A DNA stretch of 56,149 nucleotides. Origin: Bradyrhizobium sacchari. Its GTDB lineage: Bacteria; Pseudomonadota; Alphaproteobacteria; Rhizobiales; Xanthobacteraceae. Position 1 is the stretch's first letter. Every line of letters begins with the position of its first letter. The notes below the pieces were generated by a model that was not told the DNA's origin, ran no database searches, and saw only the letters and a program-made list of their open reading frames with translations. Location of the stretch: contig NZ_LWIG01000012.1 of NCBI RefSeq assembly GCF_002068095.1, positions 287,350 to 343,498 on the forward strand, in the 5' to 3' direction. The position numbers were made by a program, and so were the translations under genes. Of the stretch, positions 27,751-35,886 are shown piece after piece.

Positions 27751-29033
27751 TGGGCGAGCGCAGCGTCAAGCTTCCGGATATCGGCGAAGGCATCGCCGAA
27801 GCCGAGCTGGTCGAATGGCACGTCAAGATGGGCGACCTCGTTCGCGAGGACGATTTGCTTGCCACCGTGATGACCGACAAGGCTTCGGTCGAAATTCCCT
27901 CGCCGCTCGCGGGCGAGATCAGCTGGATCGGCGCCCAGATCGGTGAAGCGGTCGCGATCGGCTCGACGCTCGTGAAGCTCAAGGTGGCCGGCGACGATGC
28001 CTCGGAGCCGTCAGACGAGGCGCCGACGAAAGACGTCGCGGCACCGTCGGCCGTAACGAAGGCCGAAGCCCCGGATGCCCGGCCTGCGCCCGCCGCCCGC
28101 GTTGCCCCCGCGGCGATCGAAGCCAGGCCGGCGCCCACGTCTGCGGTCCGCCGCGTGCCGGGCGAGAAGCCGCTGGCCTCGCCCGCGATACGCCTCAAGG
28201 CGCGCGAGGCCGGCATCGACCTGCGCCAGGTCCACGGTACGGGCCCCGCCGGACGCATCACCCATGAGGACATCGACGCCTTCCTGGCACGTGGACCGGC
28301 CCCGGTCCACGGTCGCGGCATGGCCCCGAAGACGGCCGTCACCGACATAAAGGTGGTGGGCCTGCGCCGCCGCATTGGCGAGAAGATGGCGCTGTCGAAG
28401 TCGCGCATCCCGCACATCACCATCATCGAGGAGGTCAACGTCTCCCCGCTGGAGGAACTGCGCGCGACGCTGAACAAAAAGCCGACGCCGGAACAGCCCA
28501 AGCTGACGCTGCTGCCGTTCCTGATGCGCGCCATGGCGAAGGCGCTCGCCGAACAACCCGCGCTCAACGCGCTCTATGACGACGAGGCCGGCATCGTGCA
28601 TCAGCATGCCGGCATCCATATCGGCATTGCGACCCAGACCCCGTCGGGCCTCGTCGTGCCCGTGGTGAAGCATGTGGAAGCGCGCGACTTGCGGGACTGC
28701 AGCAGCGAGCTGAACCGCCTCGCGCAGCGCGCCCGCGAGGGCACCGCGACGCGCGAGGAACTGACCGGCTCGACCATCACCATCACCTCGCTCGGCGCGC
28801 TCGGCGGCCTTGCGACCACCCCGGTGATCAACCACCCCGAGGTTGCCATTGTAGGCGTCAACAAGATCGCGGTGCGTCCGCTCTGGGACGGCGCGCAGTT
28901 CGTGCCATGCAAGATGATGAACCTCTCCTCCAGCTTCGACCACCGCGTCATCGACGGATGGGACGCCGCCATCTTCGTGCAGAGGCTCAAGGAGCTGCTG
29001 GAGAATCCGGCGACGATCTTCGTCGATCCCTGA
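27750..29033 (+). CDS. bkdB: Dihydrolipoamide acyltransferase E2 of the bkd complex
   Basis: A 427-residue E2. One lipoyl domain (1-80) with the acceptor Lys44 in MTDKASVEI, an Ala/Pro-rich linker (about 90-135), a peripheral subunit-binding domain (SPAIRLKAREAGIDLRQVHG), and the acyltransferase core from about 200 with the active-site DHRVIDG near the end. ATG at 27750 is fixed by overlap with the E1 beta stop; the frame upstream lies within E1 beta. Transfers branched acyl groups to CoA. Confidence 0.95.
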   Translation: MGERSVKLPDIGEGIAEAELVEWHVKMGDLVREDDLLATVMTDKASVEIPSPLAGEISWIGAQIGEAVAIGSTLVKLKVAGDDASEPSDEAPTKDVAAPSAVTKAEAPDARPAPAARVAPAAIEARPAPTSAVRRVPGEKPLASPAIRLKAREAGIDLRQVHGTGPAGRITHEDIDAFLARGPAPVHGRGMAPKTAVTDIKVVGLRRRIGEKMALSKSRIPHITIIEEVNVSPLEELRATLNKKPTPEQPKLTLLPFLMRAMAKALAEQPALNALYDDEAGIVHQHAGIHIGIATQTPSGLVVPVVKHVEARDLRDCSSELNRLAQRAREGTATREELTGSTITITSLGALGGLATTPVINHPEVAIVGVNKIAVRPLWDGAQFVPCKMMNLSSSFDHRVIDGWDAAIFVQRLKELLENPATIFVDP

Positions 29034-29046
29034 GGCGGAAGAAGCA

Positions 29047-30444
29047 ATGACCGAGATCACTTGTCAGCTTGTCGTTATCGGTGGCGGCCCCGGCGGCTAT
29101 GTGTGCGCGATCCGCGCCGGCCAGCTCGGCCTCGACACCGTCCTGGTCGAACGCGGCAAGCTGGGCGGAAGCTGTCTCAATGTCGGCTGCATTCCCTCGA
29201 AGGCGATGATTCACGTTGCCGAGGAATTCGAGAAGCTGACCGAGGCGGCGAAAGGCAAGACGCCGTTCGGCCTGACCGCGGCAGCGCCCGCGCTGGACTT
29301 CAAGCAGGCGGTCGCCTGGAAGGACGGTATCGTCCAGCGGCTGAACAACGGCGTCGCCGCGCTGCTGCGCAAGGCCAAGGTCAAGATCGTTCAGGGCCAT
29401 GCTCGCTTCCGCGACGGCAAGACGATCGTCGTCGAGACCGAGACCGGTCCGAAGACGATCAAGGCCGAGACAGTGGTGATCGCGACCGGCTCGGCACCCG
29501 TCGAGCTGCCGTCGCTGCCGTTCGGCGGCAGGGTCATCTCCTCGACCGGCGCGCTCTCGCTCGCAGAAGCGCCAAGATCCCTTGTCGTCGTCGGCGGCGG
29601 CTATATCGGGCTCGAGCTCGGGACGGCCTTCGCCAAGCTGGGGAGCAAGGTGTCCGTGGTGGAGGCGCAGGAGAACATCCTGCCGCTCTACGATGCCGAA
29701 TTGACCGCTCCGATCACAAGACGCCTGAGCGCGCTCGGCGTCGAGGTGCTGACCGGCGCAAAGGCGCTCGGCCCGACCGCACAGGGCGACGGATTGCGCG
29801 TCGAGACCGCAGACGGCCGGGAGCGCAGCCTGCCGGCCGACAAGATCCTCGTCACGGTCGGGCGCGCACCTGTTACCGCCACATTGGGACTGGAGCAACT
29901 CGTGCTCGACATGGACGGCCCCTTCATCCGGATCGGCCAGCATTGCGAGACCTCGATGCGCGGCATCTATGCGATCGGCGACGTCACGGGCGAGCCGATG
30001 CTGGCCCATCGCGCCATGGCGCAGGGCGAGATGGTGGCGGAGATCGCCGCCGGCATGCCACGCGCATGGGACAAGCAGTGCATCCCGGCGATCTGCTTCA
30101 CCGATCCCGAGATCGTCTCCGCCGGCTTGTCACCGGACGAGGCCCGCCGAGTTGGTATCGAGATCAAGGTTGGACAGTTTCCGTTCGCAGCCAACGGCCG
30201 CGCGATGACGCGCCATGGCGAGCCCGGCTTTGTGCGCGTCGTCGCCCGGGCCGACAATCAGCGCGTCCTTGGTATCCAAGCTGTTGGACAGGGCGTCTCG
30301 GAGCTTTCTGCCGCCTTTGGCCTTGCGATCGAGATGGGCGCGGTCTTGCAGGACATCGCCGGCACGATCCACGCCCATCCCACGCTGGGCGAAGCCATCC
30401 AGGAGGCCGCCTTCAAGGCGCTAGGCCACGCTATCCACGTCTAG
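29047..30444 (+). CDS. lpdA: Dihydrolipoamide dehydrogenase E3 of the bkd complex
   Basis: A 465-residue flavoprotein disulfide reductase. VVIGGGPGGYVCAIRAGQLG binds FAD, GGSCLNVGCIPSKAM holds the redox Cys pair, VVVGGGYIGLELG binds NAD, and HAHPTLGEAIQEA near the C-terminus gives the catalytic His-Glu. GAGGCGGAAGAAGC precedes the ATG, 13 bases after E2. It reoxidises the E2 dihydrolipoyl group and is probably the bkd-dedicated E3 since it is the operon's last gene. Confidence 0.95.
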   Translation: MTEITCQLVVIGGGPGGYVCAIRAGQLGLDTVLVERGKLGGSCLNVGCIPSKAMIHVAEEFEKLTEAAKGKTPFGLTAAAPALDFKQAVAWKDGIVQRLNNGVAALLRKAKVKIVQGHARFRDGKTIVVETETGPKTIKAETVVIATGSAPVELPSLPFGGRVISSTGALSLAEAPRSLVVVGGGYIGLELGTAFAKLGSKVSVVEAQENILPLYDAELTAPITRRLSALGVEVLTGAKALGPTAQGDGLRVETADGRERSLPADKILVTVGRAPVTATLGLEQLVLDMDGPFIRIGQHCETSMRGIYAIGDVTGEPMLAHRAMAQGEMVAEIAAGMPRAWDKQCIPAICFTDPEIVSAGLSPDEARRVGIEIKVGQFPFAANGRAMTRHGEPGFVRVVARADNQRVLGIQAVGQGVSELSAAFGLAIEMGAVLQDIAGTIHAHPTLGEAIQEAAFKALGHAIHV

Positions 30445-30447
30445 ACC

Positions 30448-30464
30448 CGTCCGGCTCGCGGACG
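30448..30464. terminator. Hairpin between convergent lpdA and pxpA
   Basis: CGTCCG pairs with CGGACG across a five-base loop, filling the 21-base gap between the two convergent stop codons. No T-run; probably ends one or both transcripts. Confidence 0.45.
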
Positions 30465-30465
30465 A

Positions 30466-31242
30466 TCATGCACTGATGACCTCAGCCATCGGCGCCAGCG
30501 TGACACCCGCCGCGGCAAGGCGCGCCTTCAGGCGTTGCGCCATCGCGACCGCGCCGGGCGTATCACCGTGGACACAGACACTGTCGATGCGGGTCGGCAA
30601 TCGCACTCCCGAGAGGCACGTGATCGCACGGTCCTCGATCATGCGAATGACCCTTTCGGAGGCGACCTCGGCGTCATGAATCACGGCTCCGGCGAGGCGG
30701 CGCGACACCAGATTGCCGTTGTCCGCATAAGCGCGATCGGCATAGATCTCGCGCACCAGCGGCAGGCCGAATTTCTCGCCGGCCCGCTCAGTCTCCTGAC
30801 CGGGCATCACCACGAAGATCAGGTTGCGGTCGATGGTGCGGATCGCGCGCGCGACGGCTTCGGCGAGATCGCGATCTTCCGCGGCGATGTTGCCGAGCGC
30901 GCCGTGGGTCTTGACGTGGCGGACGGTGTGACCGGCGTCGGACGCCAGCGCCATCAGTGCGCCCACCTGGTAGAGCACGATCTTCTCGATGTCGGCGGGG
31001 CGCTCGCCCTGGATCGGCCTGCGGCCAAAACCCCAGAGATCGAGAAAGCCGGGATGCGCACCAGCCTGTACGCCATTGGCCTTCGCTTCGCTCAAGGTGC
31101 GATGCATGACGAGCGGATCGCCGGCATGAAAGCCGCAGGCGATGTTGGCGGAGGTGACGGTCCGCAGCATCTCGGCGTCATCGCCGAGCGTATAGACGCC
31201 GAAACCCTCGCCCATGTCGCAGTTCATATCGATCAGAGCCAT
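30466..31242 (-). CDS. pxpA: 5-oxoprolinase subunit A (LamB/YcsF family)
   Basis: A 258-residue LamB/YcsF protein: MALIDMNCDMGEGFG, IACGFHAGDPLVMHRTL, GAHPGFLDLWGFGRR, VRHVKTHGAL and DSVCVHGDTPGAV are all family signatures, giving the conserved Asp, His and Glu of the putative metal site. PxpA works with PxpB and PxpC in ATP-dependent opening of 5-oxoproline to glutamate. Neither partner gene is in this window. GAGGACGACG precedes the ATG at 31242; the frame continues another 100 codons upstream with no credible protein. Confidence 0.92.
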   Translation of the reverse strand: MALIDMNCDMGEGFGVYTLGDDAEMLRTVTSANIACGFHAGDPLVMHRTLSEAKANGVQAGAHPGFLDLWGFGRRPIQGERPADIEKIVLYQVGALMALASDAGHTVRHVKTHGALGNIAAEDRDLAEAVARAIRTIDRNLIFVVMPGQETERAGEKFGLPLVREIYADRAYADNGNLVSRRLAGAVIHDAEVASERVIRMIEDRAITCLSGVRLPTRIDSVCVHGDTPGAVAMAQRLKARLAAAGVTLAPMAEVISA

Positions 31243-31555
31243 CGTCGTCCTCATTTGGCGTGCAGGTTCGATATACCCATGATAAGCGGTGTGCGTCACG
31301 ACAAATTCGGCCCGCAAGCTTGCATGGGGCGTTGATGCTTTTCGAACGCATGCATGGCTGCAACACCCTCGCGACGGCATGAACGGGCATGTTGAATGAA
31401 TGATGCACTCTACGCGGTGCCGCGATTCCGCCGGTCCGGAGATGCTGTGCTGGCGGTCGAGGTCGGCGGCGGCATCGACGCCGCTGTCAACGCGCGTCCT
31501 CGATCTCGACCGTGCGCTGACGGAGCGTGCCGCGCGGCGTCCGACCACAGGGCGT
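31243..31555. other. Intergenic region without recognised gene
   Basis: This 313-base gap lies between the divergent promoter side of pxpA and the end of the first response regulator. Open frames here lack family features or ribosome sites. It presumably holds the pxpA promoter; no operator or hairpin stood out. Confidence 0.5.
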
Positions 31556-32191
31556 TCAGGGCGAGACCAGCTTCTTGCGCACGGCGTAGCGCACGAGCTC
31601 GGCGGTGGAAGACATCCTGAGCTTGCGCATGGCGGAGGCGCGATGGGTCTCGACCGTCTTCACGCTCAGATTCAGGATCGCGCTGATCGACCTGTTGGTG
31701 TTCCCTTCCGCGATCAGCTGAACCACGCTCTGCTCGCGTGATGTCAGCAGCATGTCGGCCCGGTTCTGCTTGTTCGCCTGGTATTCGTGAAGCAGCTTCT
31801 CCAGAAGGACGCTGGTGAAGTAGGGCCTGCCGTCGAGCAAGGCTTCGATGGCGGAAATCAGGTGCTTGCGGGCGTCGGACTTGAACAGGAAACCGCGAAT
31901 GCCGGCCAGGATCGCCTCTGTCAGGAGTTCCTCGCTTTCGTGCATGGTCAGGATCAGCACCTCGGTTCGCACATGCAGCGTCCTGAGGCGACGGCTGACC
32001 TCCAGGCCGTTCATGATCGGCATGGAGTAATCGACAATAACGATGTCCGGTCGGGTTTCGAGCGCCAGCGCGACCGCCTGTTCGCCGTTGGTGGCCTCTC
32101 CGCTCACGATCCAGTCGGAACGCGCTCCAACGATCGCGCGAAGGCCGGAACGCACGATTTCATGATCATCCGCAATCAAGATGCGTTTCAC
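31556..32191 (-). CDS. LuxR/NarL-type response regulator (copy 1)
   Basis: A 211-residue NarL-class regulator. The receiver has ADDH at 7-10, the phosphorylated Asp54 in IVDYSMP and Lys104 in LFKSD; the C-terminal LuxR helix-turn-helix reads LTSREQSVVQLIAEGNTNRSISAILNLSVKTVETHRASAMRKL. It begins with GTG at 32191 after GGGAA. It is a clear paralogue of the regulator upstream (identical MKRILIADDHE start, near-identical HTH) and lies 167 bases downstream of it on the same strand. Confidence 0.93.
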   Translation of the reverse strand: MKRILIADDHEIVRSGLRAIVGARSDWIVSGEATNGEQAVALALETRPDIVIVDYSMPIMNGLEVSRRLRTLHVRTEVLILTMHESEELLTEAILAGIRGFLFKSDARKHLISAIEALLDGRPYFTSVLLEKLLHEYQANKQNRADMLLTSREQSVVQLIAEGNTNRSISAILNLSVKTVETHRASAMRKLRMSSTAELVRYAVRKKLVSP

Positions 32192-32358
32192 GACGTCGTT
32201 CCCGTTTGCCGGCCCTATCCGACCGGGCGGACAACGGCAGTGACCGGCCGTAATGTCACGCGATCATACGGCGCCCTGCGGCAAGCGTTATCCAACAAAA
32301 CCCTGAGACGTCCCGGCGAAGGTACTGACGCCTCGGGTCGGCCCGCCAACGTCACCGT

Positions 32359-32988
32359 TCAGGCCTCGACCAGCCCGGTCCGCACCGCGTATCGGACGAG
32401 GCCCGCCGTCGAGTTCACATCGAGCTTGCGCATCGCAGCCGCCCGGTGCGCCTCGGTTGTCTTGACGCTGAGATTGAGGATCGCGCTGATGCCCTTGTTG
32501 CTGTAGCCTTCGGCAACCAGTTTGACCACGAGCTGCTCGCGCGCCGTCAGTTCGTGATGCCGCTCACCGTCGGCGTCCGCCCCGCGATCGAATTCCGTCG
32601 TGCAGGCCGCGGTGCAGAACGGCCTGTGCAGCAGCAATGCCTCGACCGCCGCAACCAGCAGCTTGTTGGCGTCAGACTTCACCAGGAACGCACGCGCGCC
32701 GGCTTCGAACGCCTGCTGTGCGATCACGCCCGAATTGTGCACGGTGAAGATCAGGACCTCCGTCTGCAGCGGATACTCCCGGATCCGCCGCGCCGCCTCG
32801 ACGCCGGTCATGCGCGGCATCGAGAAATCGAGAATGGCGACGTGGGGGTGGCTCTCGATCGCCGCAGCGACCGCCTTGCCGCCGTCAGTGACCTCAGCGA
32901 CCACTTCCCAATCCGCCCGCTGTTCGAGCACCGCTCGCAGACCAGACCGCACCGCTTCGTGATCGTCGGCTATGAGAATTCGTTTCAT
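32359..32988 (-). CDS. LuxR/NarL-type response regulator (copy 2)
   Basis: A 209-residue NarL-class regulator: Asp54 in ILDFSMP, Lys104 in LVKSD, and HTH with LTAREQLVVKLVAEGYSNKGISAILNLSVKTTEAHRAAAMRKL. ATG at 32988 follows TTGGAG; codons further upstream to 33012 add nothing recognisable. It lies 66 bases after the histidine kinase gene on the same strand, so kinase and regulator are almost certainly a pair. The two copies differ most at the receiver's alpha4-beta5 face and before the HTH, where partner choice is set. Confidence 0.93.
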   Translation of the reverse strand: MKRILIADDHEAVRSGLRAVLEQRADWEVVAEVTDGGKAVAAAIESHPHVAILDFSMPRMTGVEAARRIREYPLQTEVLIFTVHNSGVIAQQAFEAGARAFLVKSDANKLLVAAVEALLLHRPFCTAACTTEFDRGADADGERHHELTAREQLVVKLVAEGYSNKGISAILNLSVKTTEAHRAAAMRKLDVNSTAGLVRYAVRTGLVEA

Positions 32989-33054
32989 GGCAGCACGCTC
33001 CAAGTCCTTCACGGCAGTTCGGCCGCACTTCCACTTCCGGCCTGCCGCCGCGGG

Positions 33055-34263
33055 CTAGTGTTCTTTCGCTGATCGTGTGCCTGCATCAGTCCTCGCGATG
33101 CTCGTGGCTCTTCGCCGGTTCCGCCTATTCGCGGCGAGACAATGAGGAAACACCGCGCATAAGACGGTACCGGAATGCGGCGCTATCCGATTGGACTTGA
33201 TGTCGAGCGTACCTCCGATCTCATGCAGTCTCGCCCGCATCGCGGGGATTCCGACCCCGATCGATCCCTCCTTGCGGCCGCGCCCCCCAATCTCGGGAAG
33301 ACCGCGTCCATTGTCGCTGATCGTCAGCAGGAAGCGGCCGTCGGCAACGTCGATGACGATGGCCACCTCCGTCGCCTTTGCATGACGGAAGACGTTCGTG
33401 AGAGCTTCCTGAACGACGCGCAGCAGGGAGCGCTTCGTTTCATACGGCAGCCGATCCACATCCGGCACGATCCTCACGGTCGCCCGCAACGAGGTGCGCT
33501 CGACAAATCCTTCCGCGTATCGCTCGATCGTGGCCTTTAATCCCTCACCTGCCAGATTGCGCGGATGCAGGAGATAGGCAAAGGCGCGGAGCTCGCGGAG
33601 GGCTTCATCGATCGACGAATCGATGTCGTCACAGAGCCGCTCGGCCGAGGGTACGTCTGCGAGATTGCTCCGCATCCGCATCAGGCCGAGGCTGGCGGCG
33701 ACCAGATGCTGACAGGTCGAATCATGCAGATCAGCAGCGATCCGCTGCTGGATGCCCTCCTGAATGGAGAGCAGGTCGACGTTGACATCGAGCCCGTCGA
33801 CGCATGTGGCGATCTGCTCGAAAGGAGCCGCGCGCAGCTCGCGGTGGCTGCCGACCAGCCGGACCACACCGCCGTCCACGATCGGCGTGACCGTCGTGTC
33901 CATCGGACGCGTCGATCCGCCAAGCGCAAGCCGCTGGCGAATCCTGACCTCCGCTCCCTCCGCCAGCCCTGCCCGAAACGCCTCGCAGACGGTCCTTGCG
34001 TCGTCCGCCCCCAGGCAATCGAAGATGTCCATGTCGCTGACGTCTTCCGATGATACGCCGAGTTGGGCTTCGAATGCCGGGTTGATACCTTCATAAGCAA
34101 AGCGTCCGCGGAGGGTCGCGCGCGCGGCGAACAGAAGATCCGCCGAAGACATCCAATAGAGTCCGTCGATGGAGTCTTGCGAACCTATGCGCAGCCAGCT
34201 CTTCTCCAGACCGCCTCGATTCGACTCACTGTCGGGGAAACCATGTAGCTTCACGGTACGCAC
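33055..34263 (-). CDS. Soluble PAS-domain histidine kinase, NarX/DegS class
   Basis: A 402-residue kinase with no membrane segment. Residues about 35-150 form a PAS-like sensor (RFAYEGINPAFEAQLGV, SDMDIFDCLGADD). The HisKA_3 helix has the phospho-acceptor His180 in AADLHDSTCQHL, and the ATPase domain carries the N-box Asn290 (QEALTNVFRH), DNGRGL (317-322) and a second Gly motif (GSIGVGIPAMRARL). The signal is unknown; Cys residues 83, 93 and 154 might matter to a redox-type sensor but no ligand motif is visible. The start is GTG (34263 or 34254). Next genes are the two response regulators, probably one transcript. Confidence 0.9.
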   Translation of the reverse strand: MRTVKLHGFPDSESNRGGLEKSWLRIGSQDSIDGLYWMSSADLLFAARATLRGRFAYEGINPAFEAQLGVSSEDVSDMDIFDCLGADDARTVCEAFRAGLAEGAEVRIRQRLALGGSTRPMDTTVTPIVDGGVVRLVGSHRELRAAPFEQIATCVDGLDVNVDLLSIQEGIQQRIAADLHDSTCQHLVAASLGLMRMRSNLADVPSAERLCDDIDSSIDEALRELRAFAYLLHPRNLAGEGLKATIERYAEGFVERTSLRATVRIVPDVDRLPYETKRSLLRVVQEALTNVFRHAKATEVAIVIDVADGRFLLTISDNGRGLPEIGGRGRKEGSIGVGIPAMRARLHEIGGTLDIKSNRIAPHSGTVLCAVFPHCLAANRRNRRRATSIARTDAGTRSAKEH

Positions 34264-34645
34264 CCACTGTGTTCCGGCGATGCCGATATTGGCGATGATA
34301 TCGCAGGTCCCCTCCCCGCCCCACCGCCGAGACGTGCGCCACCACGATCCGGAAGACGCACGCCACTACGGCCCACCGATCATACACCTCGCGGCGCGCC
34401 CACACCATAAGGTAGTATTGCTGCTGCATTGAAATCTCGAACTCGTGAGGCGTGCTTTCCGCGGCGCCGATATGCAGTTTGTGCCACGCCCGTGACGTCA
34501 AATCCGATGCAAGAGAGATTCAAAATCAATGTGGATGGTCGCGAGGGTGCGGCAACGTGGTTGTACCGATAAGCAGCAGCACGCCTGCCACAATTCACCA
34601 GCACCAATCCCGGCACGCGCCGGCCCGTCACGATGCGCGACCAGC
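34264..34645. other. Intergenic region without recognised gene
   Basis: About 380 bases, locally AT-richer than the neighbours (especially 34400-34550), between the kinase start and the end of the small secreted protein gene. The open frames here overlap each other in several frames and none has both a ribosome site and protein-like composition. It presumably carries the kinase operon promoter. Confidence 0.5.
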
Positions 34646-34894
34646 CTAGCGGCTGCTGCTGGTGCCCGACTTCTTCTTCCTCGCTGTCGTCGCCTTCGGT
34701 GCAGGGCGGGGCGGCGCAATATCGAGGGGGTGCGACGGCTGCTGCAGACGGTGCGTTGCGGCATCGTCCCGAAGCGCATCGGTATCGAGACGCTGGGCTC
34801 GATCCACAGCATCGCGCGGATCGGCGAGCGCGACCGATGCCGCCAGACTTCCGGCGACGATGCAGGTCAGCGTCAGCAGACGTCTTGCGGGCAT
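34646..34894 (-). CDS. Small secreted basic protein, hypothetical
   Basis: An 82-residue protein. Residues 1-24 are a Sec signal peptide (MPARRLLTLTCIVAGSLAA, cut after ALA). The mature part has a charged helix-like segment (DPRDAVDRAQRLDTDALRDD) and a Pro- and Lys/Ser-rich tail (PRPAPKATTARKKKS). GAGGCC lies upstream of the ATG. It follows the outer-membrane protein gene by 14 bases on the same strand, so the two are probably co-transcribed. Function unknown. Confidence 0.65.
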   Translation of the reverse strand: MPARRLLTLTCIVAGSLAASVALADPRDAVDRAQRLDTDALRDDAATHRLQQPSHPLDIAPPRPAPKATTARKKKSGTSSSR

Positions 34895-34908
34895 TTTTCA
34901 GGCCTCAC

Positions 34909-35748
34909 TCAAAAGGCGAAATCCAGGCGCGGGCCGACGCGAACGTCCCTGTATCGCCGCAGCGGCACGTTCGACGTTCGCGCTTCGTATAGCACGGTGG
35001 TCGTGAGCGACACATTGCTCGCGAAATTATACTTCAGTCCCAGATCAACCGAATAGATCTGATCCTGACGGCCGGTATTGAGCCCATCGGTGAACCAAAA
35101 AGCCTCGAACAGCGGTGTGCTCACGACCGACCATCTGGGATCGAGCTTGACCTCGATGCCGAGGACGGCGTCAAAGCGCCAGCGGCGCGCTTCTGCAAGG
35201 TCCGAGAACCGATAAGTCAGCAGCAGCAGCGGCGAGAAAGTCGCTCTGCCAACGCCGAAATCGCGCGCCACCGAACCCATTACATCATGGGACGTGAATG
35301 CGAGGTCGCGGTAAACGCCGTCGAAATCGTATCGGTTTTCATAGATGGCCGAGAAGCGCCAGCCGTTCCAGTTCTCGGTCAGGCGCGCGCCCATGCGCGC
35401 CACGGCGAAGTTGCCGTCCTTCTCCCGCGAAAAGGCTTCGTACTGGGCCCGCGCATAGAGCCGGTAGGACAGGTCGTTGGTAAGGTTCCCATCGAGCCTG
35501 ACACTGACGTCAGGCTCGTAATAGATGTCCGACTTGCGATTGTCGCGGGTGAAGAGCGCGTTGTCGGTGAAGGTCGGCGAAACGGAACCGACGACACTCC
35601 AGGATGGTGCGGAATAGTAGGGCACAGCGGCAACCGGGCTCGTCTTGAACTCGTTGAGATCAAGGTCCGACGCCCCGGCCGTGCCAGCACTCAGCAAGCC
35701 GAGGACGGGCAGGCCGACGATCGGCAGGACAAATCCAGAGCTTCGCAT
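34909..35748 (-). CDS. Probable outer-membrane beta-barrel protein
   Basis: A 279-residue secreted protein. The signal peptide ends near TAGAS. The mature chain alternates polar and aromatic/hydrophobic residues in strand-sized runs (SYRLYARAQYEAFSRE, WRFSAIYENRYDFDGVYR, YSVDLGLKYNFASNVSLTTTVLYEAR) and ends in Phe (PRLDFAF), the usual signal for BAM-mediated insertion. Its family looks like outer-membrane beta-barrel proteins with putative polysaccharide or porin roles; no function is assigned. ATG at 35748; a GTG at 35757 is an alternative. The region upstream holds an inverted repeat at 35838. Confidence 0.85.
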   Translation of the reverse strand: MRSSGFVLPIVGLPVLGLLSAGTAGASDLDLNEFKTSPVAAVPYYSAPSWSVVGSVSPTFTDNALFTRDNRKSDIYYEPDVSVRLDGNLTNDLSYRLYARAQYEAFSREKDGNFAVARMGARLTENWNGWRFSAIYENRYDFDGVYRDLAFTSHDVMGSVARDFGVGRATFSPLLLLTYRFSDLAEARRWRFDAVLGIEVKLDPRWSVVSTPLFEAFWFTDGLNTGRQDQIYSVDLGLKYNFASNVSLTTTVLYEARTSNVPLRRYRDVRVGPRLDFAF

Positions 35749-35837
35749 GGCGGCCACCCCCGATGCTGCTGCGCAGACCGCTTCGGCGTCACGCTGCGCA
35801 ATGATTGTGGCGTGTTAATGTCACGATTTTAAATCAC

Positions 35838-35852
35838 TGGTTGATACAACCA
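35838..35852. promoter_or_regulatory. Inverted repeat upstream of the outer-membrane protein gene
   Basis: TGGTTG-ATA-CAACCA is a perfect six-base inverted repeat with a three-base spacer, 90 bases upstream of the barrel protein's ATG, in a short AT-rich stretch. It is not an FNR/FixK site (TTGAT-N4-ATCAA). A regulator site is possible but unproven. Confidence 0.35.
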
Positions 35853-35886
35853 ACCGGCGTTGGCACAAGCCGCAGATCGCGCGCGC

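Noticed and set aside
34264..34645. Possible small genes in the gap upstream of the kinase
   Set aside because: Several overlapping frames on both strands, none with ribosome site plus protein-like composition.
35838..35852. FNR/FixK-type anaerobic box near arginine deiminase
   Set aside because: The repeat has a three-base spacer and TGGTTG arms, not TTGAT-N4-ATCAA; also no such box was seen before arcD.
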